Shown here in pieces: positions 1 through 8,001 of a DNA stretch of 64,000 bases. The DNA lies in the NCBI GenBank assembly GCA_017999915.1, contig JAGNKX010000004.1:62001-126000 (forward strand), read 5' to 3'. Positions within the stretch are counted from its first letter, which is position 1. Every line of letters begins with the position of its first letter. The notes below the pieces were generated by a model. The model searched no databases. It saw nothing but the letters and a program-made list of their open reading frames with translations, and was not told the DNA's origin. Source of the DNA: Spirochaetota bacterium. GTDB taxonomy: Bacteria; Spirochaetota; UBA4802; UBA5550. The translations under genes and the position numbers were made by a program.

Positions 1-448
1 GGCGCCGGAGATCGTCAGGGACACCAAGGGAGAGGTGGACGCCTTCGTTGCCGGCATGGGGACGACCGGCACCCTCATGGGATGCTCGCGATATTTCAGG
101 GAGCGCAATCCCCGCACGAAGGTCGTGGGCGTTGAACCGACACTGAATCATCGGATCCAGGGACTCAAGAACATGAATGAATCGATCATTCCCGCCATAT
201 ATGACCCGAAGCTCCTTGATGTGAAACTGGAATGCACCGACGATGACGCCTTTGACACTACGAGAAACCTGGCGCTCATGGAGGGCCTTTTCTGCGGCAT
301 GTCAAGCGGCGCCGCCATGTGGGGCGCCATGACGGTGGCAAAAGACATGCCCCGTGGTTCCACCATCGTGGTTCTCTTCCCGGATCGCGGAGACAGGTAC
401 CTCTCGACGGAAGTGTTCAGGTCGGTGTGCGCCATCTGCCCGCCCTGA
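1..448 (+). CDS. Cysteine synthase-type PLP enzyme, C-terminal part
   Basis: This is the 3' end of a gene that begins before the window; the frame is open from base 2. The protein is a fold-type II PLP enzyme that would make cysteine from O-acetylserine and sulfide. Visible features are the glycine-rich phosphate-binding loop VAGMGTTGTLMG and, near the end, the CGMSSGAA segment expected around the PLP pyridine-nitrogen serine. The catalytic lysine lies upstream of the window. A serine O-acetyltransferase gene follows on the same strand and makes the substrate, so the two probably form a cysteine-synthesis operon. The internal GTG at 35 is not the true start. Cystathionine beta-synthase-like activity cannot be excluded from the fragment. 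Confidence 0.85.
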   Translation, partial: APEIVRDTKGEVDAFVAGMGTTGTLMGCSRYFRERNPRTKVVGVEPTLNHRIQGLKNMNESIIPAIYDPKLLDVKLECTDDDAFDTTRNLALMEGLFCGMSSGAAMWGAMTVAKDMPRGSTIVVLFPDRGDRYLSTEVFRSVCAICPP

Positions 449-560
449 TAGGGCTCTCTCGCCGACGCCGCATCCCGAATCTCACCCGCGCCTGAACTGC
501 TTGACATTAATAGCGGCCTGATCGATGTTTATTCATCCTATGCGATATCCGGAGGCTGAT

Positions 561-1514
561 ATGAAATGCGGGATCGGCGCGCGTAACGGCAGGCTCACAG
601 AAGATTTTATCAATGACATTGTCGGCGATCTCTGCAGGCCTGAATCCTACGAAGCCGTATACCATCGCACCTACCATGATTTTCCCATGCCGTCGGTGGA
701 AAGCCTCAGGGAATTCGTCGATCTGATGAAGTCGATATTGTTCCCGGGGTATTTCGTCAATTCCGACGTGAAGCCCGAGACCATGAAGTTCTATATCGGG
801 TCGGCCCTTGACATGGTCTATCGCCACCTGGCGGAACAGGTGAAGCGGGGGTTCTGCTTTTCCTGCGCAGAGGCCGGCGAGACGGACCATGACTGCGAAG
901 ATTGCGAGAGAAGATCGAAAGATGTTTCAAAGAAATTCCTGCTTACCCTTCCTCGTTTGCGGAGATTGCTTACCCTGGATGCCCGGGCTGCCTTCAAGGG
1001 AGATCCGGCGGCCAAAGGCGTCGGTGAGACCATATTCTGCTATCCAAGCCTGTCCGCGCTGGCGAACCACCGCGTCGCCCATGAACTGTATTGCCTCGAA
1101 GTCCCTCTTATACCGAGGATTATTTCCGAGATGGCCCATTCCGAAACGGGTATAGACATCCACCCCGGCGCCAGGATCGGAGAATCATTCTTCATAGACC
1201 ATGGCACCGGGACGGTCATAGGCGAAACTGCGGTGATCGGCGCAAACGTGAGGATCTACCAGGGAGTGACCCTGGGCGCGAAAAGCTTTCCCCTTGACGA
1301 AAATGGAAATCCGATCAAGGGGATTCCCCGCCATCCCATCGTGGAAGACGACGTCATAATCTATTCCGGCGCTACCATACTGGGGCGCGTCACGATCGGG
1401 AAAGGGGCGGAGATCGGGGGCAACGTGTGGCTCACCAGGGATGTCGCCCCGGGGGCGAAGATAATGCAGGGTAAGGCCGAGGAATTCCTCTTCGGGGATG
1501 GACTCGGCATTTAG
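561..1514 (+). CDS. cysE: Serine O-acetyltransferase (long EpsC/CysE type)
   Basis: The 317-residue protein acetylates L-serine with acetyl-CoA, the first step of cysteine synthesis, in the cytoplasm. The C-terminal half has the left-handed beta-helix hexapeptide repeats, with the family stretches HPGARIGESFFIDHGTG and VIGETAVIGANVRIYQGVT; the HG histidine is the expected catalytic residue. I place the start at ATG 561 because GGAGG lies at 551-555; an upstream ATG at 525 adds 12 residues but has no ribosome site. The N-terminal helical half carries two CxxC pairs about ten residues apart (nt 847-910), which could bind zinc or act as a redox switch. The stop overlaps by four bases the stop of the convergent reductase gene. 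Confidence 0.93.
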   Translation: MKCGIGARNGRLTEDFINDIVGDLCRPESYEAVYHRTYHDFPMPSVESLREFVDLMKSILFPGYFVNSDVKPETMKFYIGSALDMVYRHLAEQVKRGFCFSCAEAGETDHDCEDCERRSKDVSKKFLLTLPRLRRLLTLDARAAFKGDPAAKGVGETIFCYPSLSALANHRVAHELYCLEVPLIPRIISEMAHSETGIDIHPGARIGESFFIDHGTGTVIGETAVIGANVRIYQGVTLGAKSFPLDENGNPIKGIPRHPIVEDDVIIYSGATILGRVTIGKGAEIGGNVWLTRDVAPGAKIMQGKAEEFLFGDGLGI

Positions 1515-2866
1515 AAGGGCTTGCGCTTCAGAAGCTTCTGCGCCGCCGCGTTGACCGGGTCCCAGACCGGGGAAAAGGGCGGGGCGTATCCGAGGTCAAG
1601 GTAGGCGACCTCGTCGATCTTCATCCTGGCCGTGACCGCAGTTGCGATCACATTGGTACGGAGTGCGGCGCCGTCGGGACCGGCTATTTCCCCACCGATC
1701 AATTCGCCGGTGTCGGAGTTGATGGTCAATGAGACCAGGATTTCCTTCGTCCCGGGATAATAACCGGCCCGCGATCGCCATTTGACCAGGGCCGATTCGG
1801 CCTTTATACCCTCGCGGGCAGCGTCGGCGCCGTTCAGGCCGGTTTTTCCCACCTCGAGATCAAAGACCTTGACGAGCTGGGACCCCACGGAGCCCCGAAA
1901 CAGCTCTTCCTGGACGCCTGCGGCCTGGAGTCCGGCGACGCGCCCCTGCTTGTTGGCGGTGGTCCCCAGGGGAAAATACACATCGTTGCCGGTTATTATG
2001 CTTTTTACCGTTGAGCAGTCACCGGCCGCCAACACCTCGGGTACATTGGTCCATGATCCCTCATCAACTATGATGGCGCCCCGGTCATTCATGAGCAAAC
2101 CGGAGCCTTTTAAGAATTCCGTATTGGGAGCTATGCCGGTGGATGCGATGATAAAATCAGCTTCATGGATGCCCCTGTCGGTATGAACGGCCAGGCCCGT
2201 AACTGATGCATCGATATGGCTGATCTTTGTCGAAGCGATAATGGTGACATTGTTCTCCTCAAGGGTGCGCCAGATGAGGTCCCTGATCTCCGGGGAAAGA
2301 GGCATGGCAACGGATTCAAATTTTTCAAGAATAGTCACATCAATGGAAAGCCTTCGCAACGTTTCAGCCAATTCCAGACCGATGAATCCTCCGCCGATGA
2401 TTATACATGATTGAGGCCTATGCTCCCTTATGAAATCCTTTATCGATATTCCCTGAGAAAGATTTCTCAAAAAAAAGACCGATGGGCTGTCAATTCCGGG
2501 GATGGGGGGTATAATGGGCCTGGCCCCTGTGGCGATAACGAGCCTGTTGTATCCCAGCGTATATGTCTTTTCGGAAGTACGCGCCGTCACGGTTTTTTCG
2601 GAAAAATCGACATCAATTACTTCAGTGCCTATGCGGATGTCGATTTTTCTTTTTCCCCTGAATTCGTCAATATCGATGGCTATAAGGCTTTCTGAATTTT
2701 TGACTATATCGGCTATAAAATAGGGCATGCCGCAGGCCGCGTAAGAAACATGAAGGCCCAGTTCCAGAACGGCAATTGTCAGTGAAGGATTGATACGCCT
2801 TGCCTGGGACGCAGCGCTCATTCCCGCGGCGTCACCGCCAATGATTAAAATGTCAAATTTTTCCAT
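1511..2866 (-). CDS. CoA-disulfide reductase-like FAD/NAD(P)H oxidoreductase
   Basis: A 451-residue flavoprotein of the pyridine nucleotide-disulfide reductase superfamily. The N-terminal FAD site is IIGGDAAGMSAA. The single active-site cysteine sits in SYAACGMPYF near residue 46, as in CoA-disulfide reductases and NADH oxidases. A second nucleotide site reads IIIGGGFIGLELAE, and FAD contacts lie in VLAAGDC. The C-terminal YAPPFSPVWDP segment is typical of CoA-disulfide reductase. The likely role is reduction of CoA disulfide, persulfide or O2/peroxide with NAD(P)H. A good promoter lies just upstream (2895-2923). It stands at the edge of the oxygen-defence cluster, divergent from the HesB-like selenoprotein gene. 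NADH oxidase or polysulfide reductase activity is an alternative. Confidence 0.88.
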   Translation of the reverse strand: MEKFDILIIGGDAAGMSAASQARRINPSLTIAVLELGLHVSYAACGMPYFIADIVKNSESLIAIDIDEFRGKRKIDIRIGTEVIDVDFSEKTVTARTSEKTYTLGYNRLVIATGARPIIPPIPGIDSPSVFFLRNLSQGISIKDFIREHRPQSCIIIGGGFIGLELAETLRRLSIDVTILEKFESVAMPLSPEIRDLIWRTLEENNVTIIASTKISHIDASVTGLAVHTDRGIHEADFIIASTGIAPNTEFLKGSGLLMNDRGAIIVDEGSWTNVPEVLAAGDCSTVKSIITGNDVYFPLGTTANKQGRVAGLQAAGVQEELFRGSVGSQLVKVFDLEVGKTGLNGADAAREGIKAESALVKWRSRAGYYPGTKEILVSLTINSDTGELIGGEIAGPDGAALRTNVIATAVTARMKIDEVAYLDLGYAPPFSPVWDPVNAAAQKLLKRKPF

Positions 2867-2894
2867 CAGGTATTATCATTAATCTTTATTTATT

Positions 2895-2923
2895 TATATA
2901 TAAAAAAAAATCGCAAATGTCAA
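2895..2923 (-). promoter_or_regulatory. Sigma-70-type promoter of the CoA-disulfide reductase gene
   Basis: On the minus strand a perfect TTGACA (2918-2923) is followed after 17 bases by TATATA (2895-2900). The start codon at 2866 lies about 30 bases further on. The spacing and match to consensus make this one of the clearest promoters in the window; no transcription data support it. Confidence 0.6.
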
Positions 2924-2961
2924 GAAAAATATAGAAAATTCTAAAATACTGTATTTCTATG

Positions 2962-2990
2962 TTGACGATAATTTGAAAAATTAGTATTTT
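2962..2990 (+). promoter_or_regulatory. Sigma-70-type promoter of the HesB-like selenoprotein gene
   Basis: TTGACG (2962-2967) and TATTTT (2985-2990) are separated by 17 bases, and the gene begins at 3021 with its ribosome site at 3011. The promoter is divergent from that of the CoA-disulfide reductase gene, with about 40 bases between the two -35 boxes. Confidence 0.5.
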
Positions 2991-3020
2991 AAAAACACCT
3001 TAAATACCATGGAGGTTATT

Positions 3021-3323
3021 TTGAATATTAATATAACAAAAGAAGCCAGGACGCGATTGCATAAGGCCCTTGTAGAATCGGATTTTCACAAACCGGCGTT
3101 GAGGGTGGTTTTTTCAGGTTTTGGTTGAGGCGGTCCCCGGCTGGGACTGGCTCTGGATGAGCTGGAAAATAGCAGCGATCAGATCATTGAAAGCGACGAA
3201 ATCAAGATCCTGGTCGATGAAAGGGTATCGGATTTTCTGGATTCCATACCTTCCCTGACGGTGAATTATATTGAAACAAAGCATGGATCCGGTTACGTTT
3301 TTGAAGGATTGAAAACGTGTTAG
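3021..3323 (+). CDS. HesB/IscA-like protein with in-frame UGA (selenocysteine)
   Basis: Reading TGA at 3126-3128 as selenocysteine gives a 100-residue A-type iron-sulfur carrier-like protein (HesB/IscA family, PF01521 type). The N-terminus reads NINITKEARTRLHKAL, as in the family. The TGA sits in FSGFG-U-GGPRLGLALDE, exactly where IscA proteins have their first metal-binding cysteine. The C-terminus ends in a single cysteine (EGLKTC). Start is TTG 3021 with GGAGG at 3011-3015; an in-frame ATG at 3009 lies inside that ribosome site. A promoter precedes the gene and a strong hairpin terminator follows it. HesB-like selenoproteins are a known bacterial family. The role (Fe-S delivery or redox) is not established. 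An ordinary stop would leave only a 35-residue stub. Confidence 0.85.
3128..3165 (+). promoter_or_regulatory. Candidate bacterial SECIS hairpin(s) after the UGA
   Basis: Two mutually exclusive hairpins lie inside the coding sequence just after the UGA. The first pairs GTCCC (3133-3137) with GGGAC (3143-3147) around loop CGGCT. The second pairs CTGGCTC (3147-3153) with GAGCTGG (3159-3165), with two wobbles, around loop TGGAT that starts 26 bases after the UGA. Bacterial SECIS elements are usually a short stem with guanines near the start of a small apical loop, set roughly 16-37 bases from the UGA, which favours the second. The structure is inferred by eye. Confidence 0.55.
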
Positions 3324-3349
3324 AAATCTAATGCATTATCATATTAATA

Positions 3350-3381
3350 AAAAGAGCGGCACCGCATGATGCCGCTCTTTT
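3350..3381. terminator. Bidirectional hairpin terminator
   Basis: An A-flanked perfect stem pairs AAAGAGCGGCA (3351-3361) with TGCCGCTCTTT (3370-3380) around an 8-base loop, with an A tract on one side and a T tract on the other. It lies between the convergent HesB-like gene (plus) and rubrerythrin (minus) and can stop both. Confidence 0.8.
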
Positions 3382-3398
3382 CGTTCTGGGGCCTGTTA

Positions 3399-3974
3399 TT
3401 AGAAATTGTCATCGAGCACTTCGAAATATGCCTGGGGATGGAGACAGGTCGGGCATTTTTCCGGGGCGCTCTCGCCCTCGTGGATATAACCGCAATTGCG
3501 GCATTTCCATTTGGTCTTTCCCTTTTTCTTGAAGACCGTACCGTCCTGTATGTTCTTCATGAGCGCCAGATAGCGCTCTTCGTGGTGCTTCTCCACTTCG
3601 GCGATCTTTCTCCAGGCAATGGCGATATCCTTGAATCCTTCCTGTTCCGCTACGTCAGCGAAGGACGGATAGAGCAGGGTGTGCTCTTCATTCTCGCCGG
3701 CGGCGGCGGCTTTGAGGTTTTCCACCGTGGTGCCTATGACGCCGGCCGGGTAGGAGGCGTTGATTTCCACCACTCCGCCTTCGAGAAACTTGAAAAAGCG
3801 CTTGGCATGCTCTTTCTCGTTCTCGGCGGTTTCAAGGAATATCGCCGCGATCTGCTCATATCCCTCTTTTTTAGCCTGTGAGGCGAAAAAGGTATACCTG
3901 TTCCGGGCCTGTGATTCGCCCGCAAAAGACGCTAAAAGGTTCTTTTCTGTCTTAGTTCCTTTTACACTTTTCAT
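3399..3974 (-). CDS. rbr: Rubrerythrin
   Basis: A 191-residue cytoplasmic peroxidase that reduces H2O2 with electrons from rubredoxin. The N-terminal four-helix domain carries the di-iron ligands in [19 protein letters not shown] and [10 protein letters not shown]. The C-terminal rubredoxin-like domain supplies the FeS4 site with CRNCGY and CPTC. Length and domain order are those of classical rubrerythrin. AGGAG stands six bases before the start. It is the last gene of a minus-strand series that also holds ferritin, superoxide reductase, cytochrome bd and rubredoxin, so a joint role in removing oxygen species is likely. Confidence 0.95.
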   Translation of the reverse strand: MKSVKGTKTEKNLLASFAGESQARNRYTFFASQAKKEGYEQIAAIFLETAENEKEHAKRFFKFLEGGVVEINASYPAGVIGTTVENLKAAAAGENEEHTLLYPSFADVAEQEGFKDIAIAWRKIAEVEKHHEERYLALMKNIQDGTVFKKKGKTKWKCRNCGYIHEGESAPEKCPTCLHPQAYFEVLDDNF

Positions 3975-4110
3975 TCTAATCTCCTCGTTGAGTTGATAGG
4001 GGTATGGTTCCCCCGTAAATTATGTTGCTACACCTGGCAGGCGCCATGTTTCAGTCATGTGCTGATAGGACTTACTCCGGACTTAGAGCGCGTATTCAGA
4101 CGCGCCAAAG

Positions 4111-4641
4111 CTATGCGCCGGCACCGGCAATGCCCGTATACAGTGCCATGTTCAATATCCTCTGTGCGAGCTCGCGGTCTTTCATAAGGAGACCATTGCC
4201 GTCATTGCCTATAAGCTTGAGCTCGTCCAGTATCTCAAGGGCCGATGCCTCTTCCTCGACCTGCTCGGCCACAAACCACTGGAGCATGTTGTTCGTCGCG
4301 TGATCCTTTTCCGCGATCGAGAGGTTGACGAGATCGTTTATAAGGCCGGTGACCTTCTGTTCATGCCTGTAGACTTCTTCAAAGACGTGCTCCGGCGATT
4401 TCCAGTCCGTGGGCGGGCCTTCTATGGGCTTCAGAAGCACCCTTCCGCCCCTGTCAAAGAGGTAGCGGTAGAATTTCCTTGAATGAGAGAATTCCTCGGC
4501 CGCCTGGATCTCCATCCAGTGGGCGAAGCCTTTCAATCCCTTGTTCTGGAAATAGGCGCACATTGAAAGATACAGGTAAGCCGAATACTGCTCGGCGTTT
4601 ATCTGGTTGTTGATGGCATCTTCTACTTTTTTGACTATCAT
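4111..4641 (-). CDS. Non-haem ferritin
   Basis: A 176-residue ferritin that stores iron and oxidises Fe(II) at a di-iron ferroxidase centre. The family pattern is clear: NAEQYSAYLYLSM at the N-terminus with the first glutamate, AAEEFSHSRKF with the E-x-x-H pair, and AEQVEEEASALEIL with the later glutamates. It lacks a haem-binding signature that I can recognise, so I call it bacterial non-haem ferritin. It sits between superoxide reductase and rubrerythrin in the same orientation, with 136 bases before rubrerythrin. Sequestering iron fits with limiting Fenton chemistry. Confidence 0.93.
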   Translation of the reverse strand: MIVKKVEDAINNQINAEQYSAYLYLSMCAYFQNKGLKGFAHWMEIQAAEEFSHSRKFYRYLFDRGGRVLLKPIEGPPTDWKSPEHVFEEVYRHEQKVTGLINDLVNLSIAEKDHATNNMLQWFVAEQVEEEASALEILDELKLIGNDGNGLLMKDRELAQRILNMALYTGIAGAGA

Positions 4642-4657
4642 AGAGCGTTTCCTGGCG

Positions 4658-5035
4658 TCATTTTTTCCAGAGACCGTGAAGGTTGCAGTACTCGCGCACC
4701 GTCGATTTTTCGTCAGCGCAGCAGAATTCAGCTTCAGGCGCCTGGCCCGGCTTGAGGAACTTGCGGTCCGATGTTCCGTCTGCGGATATCACCTGTATCC
4801 ACTCGATATAATGCTTTTCCTCCATCGGATGGGCGACTTCTCCCACCTTGGCCTTGATCCCATGATCGGATTTGCTGACGGCGGGAATATGCTTCTCCTT
4901 TGCCGCGTCGGTGGTATTCTCGGTAAGAAGCGTCATGTCCTGACCGCAGCAGACAAGGGTTCCGACGCTTTCATGGATGACCTCGACGATATTGCCGCAA
5001 ACCTGACATTTGTAAATTTCAAATCTCTTTGTCAT
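4658..5035 (-). CDS. dfx: Desulfoferrodoxin (superoxide reductase)
   Basis: A 125-residue two-iron superoxide reductase that turns superoxide into H2O2 with electrons from rubredoxin. Centre I is the N-terminal FeS4 site with CQVCG and VCCGQ. Centre II is the active site, with histidines in [22 protein letters not shown], and the late CNLHGLW cysteine-histidine pair. All expected ligands are visible. GGAGG lies six bases before the start. The gene lies 16 bases upstream of ferritin and downstream of cydB. The partner rubredoxin is encoded at the head of the same series. Confidence 0.96.
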   Translation of the reverse strand: MTKRFEIYKCQVCGNIVEVIHESVGTLVCCGQDMTLLTENTTDAAKEKHIPAVSKSDHGIKAKVGEVAHPMEEKHYIEWIQVISADGTSDRKFLKPGQAPEAEFCCADEKSTVREYCNLHGLWKK

Positions 5036-5089
5036 TATGAACCTCCATAAAATTTGTTACCGGCAGCATGGCCGGCGATACTGTGATTG

Positions 5090-6088
5090 TTATTGTGAGA
5101 CTTTTCCTTTAAAAACACGGTATGAATATATGGTATACCCCAGGACTATGGGCATGCCGATCAGGGCGATGATGAGCATGACCGAAAGCGTCAGTTGGCT
5201 CGACGACGTGTTGTATATCTGAAGATGAAGGCCGGCGTCATCGGTCGCCCTTACGAGATTGGGGAATTGAATTGACCCGGCAATACCCCATAGCCCTATA
5301 AAAGAGATCGACGACAGGATGAATGCGGCAAAGCCGCTGTTTTTCCCGAGCCGTGACCTCGCCGCCGCGATGGCGATGAAAACAATGGCAGTACAGATCC
5401 AGGCGGGAATGTTGGCCATCCGCTCCGGCATGACGATAAAGGCGACGATAATGGAAAGGGCAAGGAGCGCCGCGTAGGCGATAGCTATTTTCTTGCCGGC
5501 GCTCACGATCCGGTCATGGAGCTCACCCTCGGTTTTAAGGGCCCCATAGGCGCATCCCTGGAGGAGTATCGCAGACAGGCCGAGAAGTCCGATGGCCAAT
5601 GGATAGGGACGCAGCAGGGTGAAGAAGGTGCCGGTAAATTCCATCTTGTCGTTCAATGGAATGCCAATGAGAACATTGCCGAGGGCCACGCCGAAAAGCA
5701 GGGATGGCAGCGCGCTCCCCACGGTAAAGGCCCATTTCCAGAGGGTCCGGCGATTTTCATCCAGCGACCAGAATTCAAGGGCCACGGCCCTGAATATCAG
5801 GGCGAACAGCACGAGCATCAGGGCGAGATAAAAGCCGCTGAATACCGTGGCATAGACATGGGGGAACGCGGCGAACAGGGCGCCGCCCCCCGTGAGGAGC
5901 CATACCTCATTGCCGTCCCATACAGGGCCAATGGCGGTGAAAAGGGCCGTTATATCTTTTTTATCCCTGGCAAAATAGGGGAGCAGGGTGCCAATGCCGA
6001 GATCAAATCCGTCTAGGACAGAATAGCCGATGAACAGAACGCCGATCAGGATGAACCATATGATCTGAAGGATTTGAATGGTTTCCAT
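5090..6088 (-). CDS. cydB: Cytochrome bd quinol oxidase, subunit II
   Basis: A 332-residue integral membrane subunit that pairs with CydA in the oxygen-reducing bd oxidase. It has the family start (IWFILIGVLFIGYSVLDGFD) with the conserved GFDLG segment and IGPVWDGNEVWL after it, then about eight hydrophobic helices. It follows cydA with a two-base gap and the same orientation. No short CydX-like gene is visible after it. In an anaerobe-type gene set this oxidase probably scavenges oxygen at low tension. Confidence 0.96.
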   Translation of the reverse strand: METIQILQIIWFILIGVLFIGYSVLDGFDLGIGTLLPYFARDKKDITALFTAIGPVWDGNEVWLLTGGGALFAAFPHVYATVFSGFYLALMLVLFALIFRAVALEFWSLDENRRTLWKWAFTVGSALPSLLFGVALGNVLIGIPLNDKMEFTGTFFTLLRPYPLAIGLLGLSAILLQGCAYGALKTEGELHDRIVSAGKKIAIAYAALLALSIIVAFIVMPERMANIPAWICTAIVFIAIAAARSRLGKNSGFAAFILSSISFIGLWGIAGSIQFPNLVRATDDAGLHLQIYNTSSSQLTLSVMLIIALIGMPIVLGYTIYSYRVFKGKVSQ

Positions 6089-6090
6089 GA

Positions 6091-7422
6091 TTATTCCCCC
6101 ACGTATCCGAGAGTTGTTTTATCGGGTCCCTTGCGAATAATGCCGAAGAGGAGCTTCAGAAATACAATGAATAAAAGGATGTAGATGGCGCTGAAAGCAA
6201 TGATAGTCAGCAATATCTGCCATGCCGGCACCACGACCGATGCGGCATCGACGGTTTTCAGCACTTTGTACACTGCCCAGGGCTGCCGCCCGATCTCGGC
6301 GGCCATCCATCCCAGTTCGTTGGCAATGAAAGGAAGGGGCACCGATAGGACAAGAACCCAGAGAAACCACCGCGCATCCTTTAGTTTGCCGGTTATCATG
6401 AGGATGGCGGAGATCGCGGCAACGAGGGCGAAGAATGAGCCAAGCCCTATCATGCCGTGATAGGTGAGATATGTTAACACAATAGGCGGCTGTTCATCTT
6501 CGGGAATCTCGTCAAGGCCCTGTACCCTGGAGTTGGGATCGAAATTGATGCCGATGCTCAGGAGCTTGGGAACGGCGATCTCGAAATGGGTCTTCTTCTG
6601 CGACGGATCGGGCAGTCCTATGATGGACATGGGCGCGCCTTCCTGGCTTTGCCAGAGCGCTTCAAAGGCGGCCATCTTCGCAGGCTGCGTATTGGCGACC
6701 TGAACGGCATGTCCGTGACCAGAGCCGAACTGGAGAAGCGCAACGGCTATGAATAACCAGAGGGCGATCTTTATCAGGTACTGGGCAGATTCCCGGTCCC
6801 GTTGTTTCAGGAGGTACCACGCGCCTATGCCGGCGGTGAAGAGCGATCCGGTGATCCAGCCGCCCATCACGGTATGAAGATAGCGGATAAGCGTTGAATC
6901 GTTGAAGGCTGCGGCGAAAAAGTCCTTGAGCACCGCCCGGCCCCCTTCAATGGCGAATCCGGCCGGAGTCTGCATCCATGAATTGGCAATGATTATCCAC
7001 AGGCCTGAAAGATGGGAAGCGAAGAAAACCAGGAACGCCGATAACAGATATACGCCTTTGGAGAGGCGGTTTCTCCCGAAGATGAGCATCCCCAGGAACA
7101 CCGATTCCATGAAAAAGGCAAATACGCCTTCGGCGGCGAGGGGCGCGCCGAAAATGTCGCCCACCATCCGGGAATAATTGGACCAGTTCGTGCCAAAGGA
7201 AAATTCCAGGACGATACCGGTGGCGACTCCCATGACAAAAACAAGGCCCAGAATCTTGATCATGAAATTTGATATTTTAAGATTATGCTCGCTTCCGGAT
7301 CTGTAATACAGAAGCTCAAGTATTACGATCAGCAGCGTGAGCCCCAGTGTCAGGGGTGGAAAAATGAAATGGAATCCCGCAGTTAAACCGAATTGAATTC
7401 TTGAGAGAAGAACCGCATCCAT
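6091..7422 (-). CDS. cydA: Cytochrome bd quinol oxidase, subunit I
   Basis: A 443-residue membrane subunit that binds the haems and oxidises quinol. The haem-ligand histidine is at residue 18 in GLTAGFHFIFPPLTLG, another in YLHTVMGGWITG, and the haem b558 and quinol region includes ELGWMAAEIGRQPWAVY. The length suits the short Q-loop class. The gene comes after rubredoxin and before cydB. It gives the cell a high-affinity oxygen sink beside the peroxide and superoxide reductases. Confidence 0.97.
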   Translation of the reverse strand: MDAVLLSRIQFGLTAGFHFIFPPLTLGLTLLIVILELLYYRSGSEHNLKISNFMIKILGLVFVMGVATGIVLEFSFGTNWSNYSRMVGDIFGAPLAAEGVFAFFMESVFLGMLIFGRNRLSKGVYLLSAFLVFFASHLSGLWIIIANSWMQTPAGFAIEGGRAVLKDFFAAAFNDSTLIRYLHTVMGGWITGSLFTAGIGAWYLLKQRDRESAQYLIKIALWLFIAVALLQFGSGHGHAVQVANTQPAKMAAFEALWQSQEGAPMSIIGLPDPSQKKTHFEIAVPKLLSIGINFDPNSRVQGLDEIPEDEQPPIVLTYLTYHGMIGLGSFFALVAAISAILMITGKLKDARWFLWVLVLSVPLPFIANELGWMAAEIGRQPWAVYKVLKTVDAASVVVPAWQILLTIIAFSAIYILLFIVFLKLLFGIIRKGPDKTTLGYVGE

Positions 7423-7465
7423 TATTCTGCCTCCAAATGATCAGACATGTTTCAGCAATGTTATG

Positions 7466-7630
7466 CTAATCTTCGTATGGCTCGAACTGGTCTTTTCCTA
7501 CGCCGCATTGCGGGCAGACCCAATCATTGGGCAGCTTTTCAAAGGGCGTGCCGGGTGCGATGTCGGAATCAGGATCTCCCGCTTCAGGATCGTAGACATA
7601 CCCGCATACTGAACATACATATTTTTTCAT
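7466..7630 (-). CDS. Rubredoxin
   Basis: A 54-residue electron carrier with one FeS4 site held by [10 protein letters not shown] and CPQCGVGK, the standard CxxCGxxYD / CPxCGxxK pattern. It would supply electrons to rubrerythrin and superoxide reductase encoded downstream. I use the ATG at 7630 because GGAGG lies eight bases upstream; a longer reading from 7660 has no ribosome site. It is the first gene of the rubredoxin-cydA-cydB-dfx-ferritin-rbr series. Confidence 0.96.
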   Translation of the reverse strand: MKKYVCSVCGYVYDPEAGDPDSDIAPGTPFEKLPNDWVCPQCGVGKDQFEPYED

Positions 7631-8001
7631 AATTAAGGCCTCCCTGATGATTTTCAGCAAAAAATTAGTTATTGCTCGAATGCAACTCGTTATGTTGTTT
7701 ATATTCTTTAAATATATATTATATAATAAAGGGCTTTTTGGAAACCATTTTTTATATCAGACCAGTTGCAAAACCGGTATTTCACCTCTCCCGGCAAGGG
7801 GTGGCAAAATTAGAAATCTATAAAAGCAACAAGCCTGTTGATAAACGCCGGATATATTCGTACTATCTAACATTTGTAATAAATACAAATATCATTTCCC
7901 CCTATTTTATTTCAAGAAAAAAATAATCGGAAAATGGAAATATTTTTAAAACGTGGTAATCCGTTATGCGAAATGAACAATAGAAAATGCGATGCAACCG
8001 G
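7631..8001. other. Non-coding gap before rubredoxin, candidate operator
   Basis: No gene is seen in this AT-rich stretch. At 7717-7728 there is a perfect 12-base palindrome TATTATATAATA that includes a minus-strand TATAAT. It resembles the AT-rich palindromes bound by PerR-type repressors and would overlap the -10 region of the rubredoxin operon. The match is suggestive only. Confidence 0.35.

Noticed and set aside
525-560. Upstream ATG start for the serine acetyltransferase
   Set aside because: No ribosome site there; GGAGG precedes ATG 561.
5040-5089. cydX-like small subunit gene after cydB
   Set aside because: The gap is about 50 bases and holds the ribosome site region of the next gene; no short membrane peptide fits.
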